This document shows, one piece after another, positions 59,308-64,000 of a DNA stretch of 64,000 bases (positions within the stretch are counted from its first letter, which is position 1; each line of letters opens with the position of its first letter). Origin of the DNA: Sphingomonas sp. Leaf208. Its GTDB lineage: Bacteria; Pseudomonadota; Alphaproteobacteria; Sphingomonadales; Sphingomonadaceae. Both the position numbers and the translations under genes were made by a program. The stretch covers positions 480,597 through 544,596 of the forward strand of contig NZ_LMKH01000012.1 in the NCBI RefSeq assembly GCF_001421415.1, in the 5' to 3' direction. The notes under the pieces were generated by a model. It did no database searches. It had not been told where the DNA came from and was given only the letters and a program-made list of their open reading frames with translations.

Positions 59308-60861
59308 TCAGGCTGGTTGCGGACCAGGCTGCTTGGGATCCACGACGAATTTGGCGATCGTTGCAATCGTGCCACCCGGCCGATCGACCTGATCCATCGC
59401 CTTCACTTCGGCCAGCCACCGATCCGGCGTCACGGTGAAGAGCTGATAGCCGCGCTGGTTGTTGAGCAGGCTGACGTTCGGATTATTGTCCAGCGCGCGA
59501 CTTTCTCCCGCATAATGCGCACCGCCCGTGCCGCCCGACGAAATCGACGTCGCGAGAAATTCCGTCGCGATCGCCGGACCGCCGACGTCTTCCATTTTTC
59601 GCGGCACCGATCCGACGACATGCTGGTGCAGATCGCCGCTGCCGATCACAACGTTGGTCAGGCCCCGGTGGGCGATGCCGTCGACGAGCCGTTGGCGCGA
59701 CAGCGGATAGCCGTTCCAATTGTCCTTGCCGATGACGGGCGTGGAGGCGCCGTCCTTGCGGGCGTCGTACGGCATGAACAGCACTTGTTGCGCGATGAAG
59801 TTCCAGCGCGCGTCGTTGGCAAGTCCGCGATTCAGCCAGCTCTCCTGTGGTGCCCCCATCATCGTGCGCTCTGGCCGATCGACGGGAATACAGGCGTCGA
59901 GTTCCGCGCGACCTATACCGGGATGCTCGCAGAGCTGATCGCTGCGGAACGAGCGCGTGTCGAGCACGTGCATGCGAACGAGATTGCCGTAGTCGAGCCG
60001 GCGATAGGCAACCCCCGCCCCGGGGCGTTGCGCGCGGCGCACGGGGACGTGTTCGTACCAGGCCTGCATCGCGGCCGCCTTGCGCAACGCGAACACATCG
60101 GGCCGGTTGCCGTCCTTGTCGAATTCGCCTGCCCAATTGTCGTCAATCTCGTGATCGTCGAACGACATGATGAACGCGACCGCGGCGTGCGCCGCCTGGA
60201 GGTTGGGATCCGCTTTGTATTGGGCGTAACGGCGGCGATACTGATCCAGCGTATAGGTCTCGGCGCCGAGGTGCTTACGCGGGCTGGGTTCGGTGCGCGG
60301 GGCCATCTCGTAGATATAGTCGCCATAATGGAACACCGCGTCGAGATCGGGCTCGCGCGCGACATGCGCATAGGCGGTGAAGAACCCCGTCTCGAAATCC
60401 TGGCAGCCCAGCATCGCCAGCCGCAGCCGGTCGAGCGATGCGCCCGCCGCAGGGGCGGTGCGCGCGGTGCCGACCGGGCTTGATCTGGCACCCGTGACGA
60501 GGAAGCGATACCAATAGGGGCGATGCGGCCGCAGCCCGTCGATCTCGACATGGACCGAGTGTGCCAGCGCGGCTTCGGCCATCGCCGGGCCTGCACGAAC
60601 GATTTTTTGAAAACCGGGATCTTCGGCGACTTCCCAGCGGACCGCGACATCGTGCGGCGGCATGCCGCCATCGGGCGTTTGCGGCTCGGGCGCCAGCCGC
60701 GTCCAGATCACGAACCCGTCGGGCAAGGGGTCCCCCGAGGCGACGCCGAGCGTGAACGGATCACGCGTGAACGTTGCACGCGCGAGCAGGCGGGGGGCAC
60801 TTCCCAGCAACGGGAGCGAGAAGCCAGCCTTGACCAGATTGCGGCGATCGAACTGAGGCAC
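59308..60861 (-). CDS. phoD: PhoD-family alkaline phosphatase/phosphodiesterase
   Basis: 517 residues. Twin-arginine leader FDRRNLVKAGFSLPLLGSAP. The PhoD N-domain (FTLGVASGDPLPDGFVIWTR) precedes the metallophosphatase core: AVFHYGDYIYE (metal Asp), IMSFDDHEIDDNW (DDHE), and GSGDLHQHVVG. It is predicted to be Tat-exported and to hydrolyse phosphate esters using Ca2+/Fe3+. It lies between fecR (92-base gap) and a second fecI, all on the minus strand. Confidence 0.93.
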   Translation of the reverse strand: MPQFDRRNLVKAGFSLPLLGSAPRLLARATFTRDPFTLGVASGDPLPDGFVIWTRLAPEPQTPDGGMPPHDVAVRWEVAEDPGFQKIVRAGPAMAEAALAHSVHVEIDGLRPHRPYWYRFLVTGARSSPVGTARTAPAAGASLDRLRLAMLGCQDFETGFFTAYAHVAREPDLDAVFHYGDYIYEMAPRTEPSPRKHLGAETYTLDQYRRRYAQYKADPNLQAAHAAVAFIMSFDDHEIDDNWAGEFDKDGNRPDVFALRKAAAMQAWYEHVPVRRAQRPGAGVAYRRLDYGNLVRMHVLDTRSFRSDQLCEHPGIGRAELDACIPVDRPERTMMGAPQESWLNRGLANDARWNFIAQQVLFMPYDARKDGASTPVIGKDNWNGYPLSRQRLVDGIAHRGLTNVVIGSGDLHQHVVGSVPRKMEDVGGPAIATEFLATSISSGGTGGAHYAGESRALDNNPNVSLLNNQRGYQLFTVTPDRWLAEVKAMDQVDRPGGTIATIAKFVVDPKQPGPQPA

Positions 60862-60953
60862 AAGGACACTCCCTCACGGCAGGCGCGGGTCGCGACCACG
60901 TATGCCGGGAAGACGGAGCAGCCGGGCGAAACCCGACAGGCTAAATGACGGGA

Positions 60954-61925
60954 CTATCGGTCCGCGTTGCCTGCGGGACGGATGGCGATCGTTTTCGGAC
61001 CATAAGCGACGTCGACGTGATAGGCAGTCTCCACCGCCTTCAGCACGCGGTCGGTATCCGAAACATGGAAGCGTCCGCTGATCGGGAGCGCCTGTAGGGC
61101 GGCATCCTGCAACAGGATCGGCCGCGCCGAATACCGTTGCACCTTGCCGATCAACACCCCGAGCGGAATATCGGACGCCTCGAACCATCCGGACTTCCAG
61201 TCGGGCGCGCTGACCGCGATACGCGGTTGCGCCGTGACATGGCCGTCCACGACGCGCGCGCCGTCGCCCTTGCGCAGCACGAGGTCGGCCTGATCGGCCA
61301 CGCCGACCTCCACCGCGCCGCGATACACTGCGACGGCGGTCCGCGTCGGACCCTGGCGATCGACGTTGAACGCCGTGCCCAGGACGCGCACCGTGGTGGA
61401 GCCGCTCTCGACCCGGAACGCTCGGGCACTTTCATGGCGAACGTCGAAATACACCTCGCCTCGCACGAGCTCGGCGTTGCGTTTCCACGGCAAGATCTGC
61501 ACGCGAAGCTCGGTATCGCCGCTCATGTCGACGCGAGATCCGTCCGCCAGGACAACGGATCTGCTCTTGCCGGCAAGGGTACGATAGGTCGTCGTCGACA
61601 ACGCTGGCAAGATCAGTACGATCGCGAGCAACAGCGCGCAGGCCGCGGCCGCGAACTGCGGGAGGGTGCGCCACGTTCGCCGGGGTCGCGCGCCCGATGC
61701 CAGTGGCGCGAGCCCGGCGGCGGGTGCGCTTTCAGCGTGGTTTAGCGCCTCGACTAGCGCTTCGGACTGCCACAACGCCTGCAGATCGGCAAAGACCTCC
61801 CGATGACGTGCCGACGCTGCCATCCAGGCATCGAAGGCTGGCCCCGCAGCGGCGTCGAATACCGGCTGGTTGATACGGTCGATCCAGGCGGCTGCTTCCT
61901 CCGCGATCTGGCTCTCACGGTTCAT
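60954..61925 (-). CDS. FecR-family anti-sigma/sensor protein
   Basis: 323 residues from ATG 61925, overlapping the upstream fecI stop. N-terminal DUF4880 (AEEAAAWIDRINQPVFDAAA, FDAWMAASARHREVFADLQA), membrane segment near 87-105, periplasmic FecR domain (GKSRSVVLADGSRVDMSGDT, VYFDVRHESARAFRVESGST), and DUF4974 at the end (ISGRFHVSDTDRVLKAVETA). It is a complete FecR. It would sense a loaded STN receptor, most simply the one at 62670. Confidence 0.92.
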   Translation of the reverse strand: MNRESQIAEEAAAWIDRINQPVFDAAAGPAFDAWMAASARHREVFADLQALWQSEALVEALNHAESAPAAGLAPLASGARPRRTWRTLPQFAAAACALLLAIVLILPALSTTTYRTLAGKSRSVVLADGSRVDMSGDTELRVQILPWKRNAELVRGEVYFDVRHESARAFRVESGSTTVRVLGTAFNVDRQGPTRTAVAVYRGAVEVGVADQADLVLRKGDGARVVDGHVTAQPRIAVSAPDWKSGWFEASDIPLGVLIGKVQRYSARPILLQDAALQALPISGRFHVSDTDRVLKAVETAYHVDVAYGPKTIAIRPAGNADR

Positions 61926-62458
61926 CGCACATTTCCAGAAGCGCACACTTCTCCCGGCATCGCCTTGTGGAGGTCTGCCAGGCCACGCGTTATGTGCTTC
62001 TCTACCGCCTTCGGGCTCAACCCCAGTTCCCTCGCTATCGCGGCACAACTCTGCCCCTGCAATCGCCGACGGACAAGCACGTCGCGGCGCAGCGGTGGCA
62101 TCGCCGCCAGTGCTTGCCGCAAGATCGCGACCTCCTGCCGACCGACCAGTACCCGATCGGGCAGCGGCGCATGGCTGACGGGCTCTTCCTCGCGTTCAGA
62201 GACATAGCGGCTGTCGCGGCGATGATGGTCGATCAGCAAGTTCGCAGCGATCCGGAAGCCCAACGCATAAACGCTCACCAAGGTCTGCACGCGACTCTGG
62301 TGCACCAGCCGCGACAGTGTCTCCTGCACGACGTCCTCGACCACGTCGGTGCGGTTGGTGCGCGCCCTCACGTATCGGCTCAACGTCGCAGCGATTGCGC
62401 GCCAATCCTCAGAAGGAACTCCCTTACAGCTCTTAATCTGGTGCAGTATGGCGGGCAT
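61922..62458 (-). CDS. FecI-type ECF sigma factor
   Basis: 178 residues from ATG 62458. Region 2: VVEDVVQETLSRLVHQSRVQ then ALGFRIAANLLIDHHRRDSR. Region 4: LAAMPPLRRDVLVRRRLQGQ and IARELGLSPKAVEKHITRGL. Overlaps fecR by 4 bases. It is divergent from the receptor gene starting at 62670, with a 211-base gap. Together they form the fecI-fecR plus receptor unit. Confidence 0.9.
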   Translation of the reverse strand: MPAILHQIKSCKGVPSEDWRAIAATLSRYVRARTNRTDVVEDVVQETLSRLVHQSRVQTLVSVYALGFRIAANLLIDHHRRDSRYVSEREEEPVSHAPLPDRVLVGRQEVAILRQALAAMPPLRRDVLVRRRLQGQSCAAIARELGLSPKAVEKHITRGLADLHKAMPGEVCASGNVR

Positions 62459-62588
62459 GGAGTATCCGGGTTGCTGGTCCCGCCGACCTAGACCGCGTTT
62501 GTGACAATCTCGGTGAGATCGGCAAAAGTGGGACAAGTAAACCGACGCGTTTGCAGACCCGTGAGTAAGCAACCGGATTGCAACATCC

Positions 62589-62606
62589 GTGTAACATAAA
62601 TGAAAC
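62589..62606 (-). promoter_or_regulatory. Possible Pho box before the STN receptor gene
   Basis: On the minus strand GTTTCAT-TTAT-GTTACAC, similar to the PhoB site CTGTCAT-N4-CTGTCAC (6 of 7 and 4 of 7 matches, AT-rich spacer). It lies 64-81 bases before the receptor ATG in the AT-rich divergent gap. Weak on its own, but it fits the phosphatase-rich context. Confidence 0.3.
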
Positions 62607-62669
62607 TAAATAGATTGTCGGGTTTATCGCCCGAGGCTCGTCTTTCCCGCAAACCATCTGGGGGAAGAC

Positions 62670-64000
62670 ATGTTCCACAAAATTCGATGCTCGCATCTTT
62701 TGTTTAGTTCCGTCGCGCTGTCCGTCTTCGTCAGCGCGCCTGCTGTCGCGCAGGCGGCGTCGACGCCGCGCCAGTTCACGTTCGATGTGCCGGCGCAGGA
62801 CCTCGGCAATGCGCTGTTGGCCTTTTCGCGCCGGACTGGTCTGCAGCTCGCCTCGTCGCCGTCGCTGTTGAAGGGCGTCCGTGGCCAGCGCCTGCGCGGG
62901 CGGATGACCGCCGAAGAAGCCCTCGCGCAGCTCACAGCGGGTAGCGACCTGGACGGCCGGATCGTCGACGGTACGGTAACGGTGGTCCGTCACATGCGCT
63001 TCGCCACGGCGGGGGCGTCCGTCCCTGCCGTGGCACTTGGCGGCGTGGCCCCACAGGTAACGAGCGCGTCCGACGTGCAACTCGAGAACGGCACCGATAT
63101 CGTCGTCACGGGCTATCGCGAGAGCATCGCCAAGGCGCAGCAGATCAAGAAAGCGGCGACCGGATCGCAGGACGTCATCCTGGCGCAGGACATCTCCGCC
63201 TTTCCCGACCAGAATCTTGCGGAAGCGCTGCAGCGCATTCCCGGCGTCGCGATCACGCGAGACAGCGGCGAAGGCCGGCAAATCTCGCTGCGCGGGCTCG
63301 GCGCGGATTTCACGCGTACCCAGCTCAACGGCATGGAGGTGCTCACCAACACCTCGTCGGGGCTCGACAGCCGATCGTCGGTCAGCCGTTCGCGTTCTTT
63401 CGATTACAGCATATTCGCCTCCGAGCTCTTCAACAAAGTCGTGGTCGAGAAATCCTATGCGGCCGAGCAGGATGAGGGCGGCATCGGCGGTACCGTCGGG
63501 CTGCACACCGCCAAGCCGTTCGACTATGCCGGGCTCACAGTCGTCGCGTCCGCAAAGGGGCAGACGAACCAGTATACCAAGGATATCACGCCGCGGTTGG
63601 TAGGGCTGATATCGGACCGCTGGGGAGATTTCGGCTTCCTGGCATCGGTCGCGTACAGCACGGCTGACACGGTCGAATTCGGCTATCGCAACTGGAACTG
63701 GTCGCAGATCAATTTCGGTGCCCGCAATGTCGGGCCGACCGTCTCGGCGGCGGACCGCGCGCTGCTGGTGGGTGCGACCGGCGCCAACAGGATCTGGAAC
63801 AGCCGTGCGCAGACCTATGCGACCTTCTTCAACAAGCGCGAGCGACTGGGCCTGACCACCGCCTTGCAATATCATCCCGACGACCGCACCGACGTGTCGC
63901 TCGACGTGCTGTACGGCAAGCTGAATAACGATCGCACTTCGGGCGTGATCGGCGCCGCAGGAACGAACGGCATCGCCGCCAACAACGTCACCGGCACGCA
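62670..64000 (+). CDS. TonB-dependent receptor with STN domain, partial
   Basis: Partial; continues past the window end (443 full codons seen, translated by hand). ATG 62670 after a GGGGGAAG stretch. Signal peptide ending VAQAA, STN domain (FTFDVPAQDLGNALLAFSRR, TAEEALAQLTAGSDLDGRIV), TonB box-like DIVVTGYR, plug with LAEALQRIPGVAITRDSGEG and SLRGLGADFTRTQLNGMEVL, then barrel strands with FGYRNWNWSQINFG. Closely related to the receptor at 54728, probably a duplication. It is divergent from its likely fecI-fecR regulators. Confidence 0.95.
   Translation, partial: MFHKIRCSHLLFSSVALSVFVSAPAVAQAASTPRQFTFDVPAQDLGNALLAFSRRTGLQLASSPSLLKGVRGQRLRGRMTAEEALAQLTAGSDLDGRIVDGTVTVVRHMRFATAGASVPAVALGGVAPQVTSASDVQLENGTDIVVTGYRESIAKAQQIKKAATGSQDVILAQDISAFPDQNLAEALQRIPGVAITRDSGEGRQISLRGLGADFTRTQLNGMEVLTNTSSGLDSRSSVSRSRSFDYSIFASELFNKVVVEKSYAAEQDEGGIGGTVGLHTAKPFDYAGLTVVASAKGQTNQYTKDITPRLVGLISDRWGDFGFLASVAYSTADTVEFGYRNWNWSQINFGARNVGPTVSAADRALLVGATGANRIWNSRAQTYATFFNKRERLGLTTALQYHPDDRTDVSLDVLYGKLNNDRTSGVIGAAGTNGIAANNVTGT

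Noticed and set aside
62433..63875. 480-codon minus-strand ORF at the window end
   Set aside because: The plus strand encodes a clear STN TonB receptor from 62670; the minus frame is its shadow.
1..64000. tRNA, rRNA, CRISPR arrays, insertion sequences and phage genes
   Set aside because: None recognised by eye on either strand: no repeat-spacer arrays, no transposase or integrase motifs, no tRNA-like cloverleaf with a T-arm consensus. A covariance-model scan would be needed to exclude small RNAs.

Overview
The window is GC-rich (roughly two thirds G+C by eye). It carries the hallmarks of a sphingomonad alphaproteobacterium: a complete FlbD/sigma54/FliA-type flagellar locus, TonB-dependent receptors with FecI/FecR pairs, a TspO-DUF427-DCC group, and many short GC-rich inverted repeats between genes. 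Genus Sphingomonas is my best guess; no rRNA or taxonomic marker is present to prove it.

Positions 1-34797 hold an almost complete polar-type flagellar gene set. On the minus strand run flgB-C-D-E-F-G-H-I-J-K-L (flgL is cut by the window start), behind a textbook sigma54 promoter and a cluster of inverted repeats that look like activator sites. On the plus strand follow motA-motB-flgA, flgM-flgN, a flagellar lytic transglycosylase, flhA-fliA, an unknown outer-membrane-like protein, the flagellin (minus strand), the sigma54 activator flbD, fliE-F-G-H-I-J-K-L-M-N-O-P-Q-R, flhB, and fliD-fliS. Three promoters share the pattern TAAA-N15-GCCGTT (flgM, flagellin, fliD) and probably define the local FliA regulon. 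The implied hierarchy is FlbD plus sigma54 for hook and basal body, then FliA, held by FlgM, for filament, cap and chaperones.

Positions 34800-43022 are mostly core metabolism: a ZntB-like transporter, a truncated siroheme synthase, lysA, an LptM-like lipoprotein, argH, a TlpA-type thioredoxin whose start codon overlaps that of argH, then DUF427, DCC and TspO proteins and a second full-length lysA. Positions 43044-50334 are accessory: small unknown genes, two decayed genes (phytanoyl-CoA dioxygenase type, siderophore-interacting type), TetR/SDR and LysR/SDR/amidohydrolase units, and gene-poor DNA.

Positions 50335-64000 look like a phosphorus-scavenging island. It has a TonB receptor-PI-PLC-like phosphodiesterase-acid phosphatase operon, a PhoD-type phosphatase lying between two FecI/FecR pairs, and two more closely related STN-domain TonB receptors, the last cut by the window end. 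The secreted esterases could free phosphate or polyol phosphates at the cell surface, the receptors could import the products, and the FecI/FecR pairs could couple uptake to transcription. This functional reading is inference from gene content.
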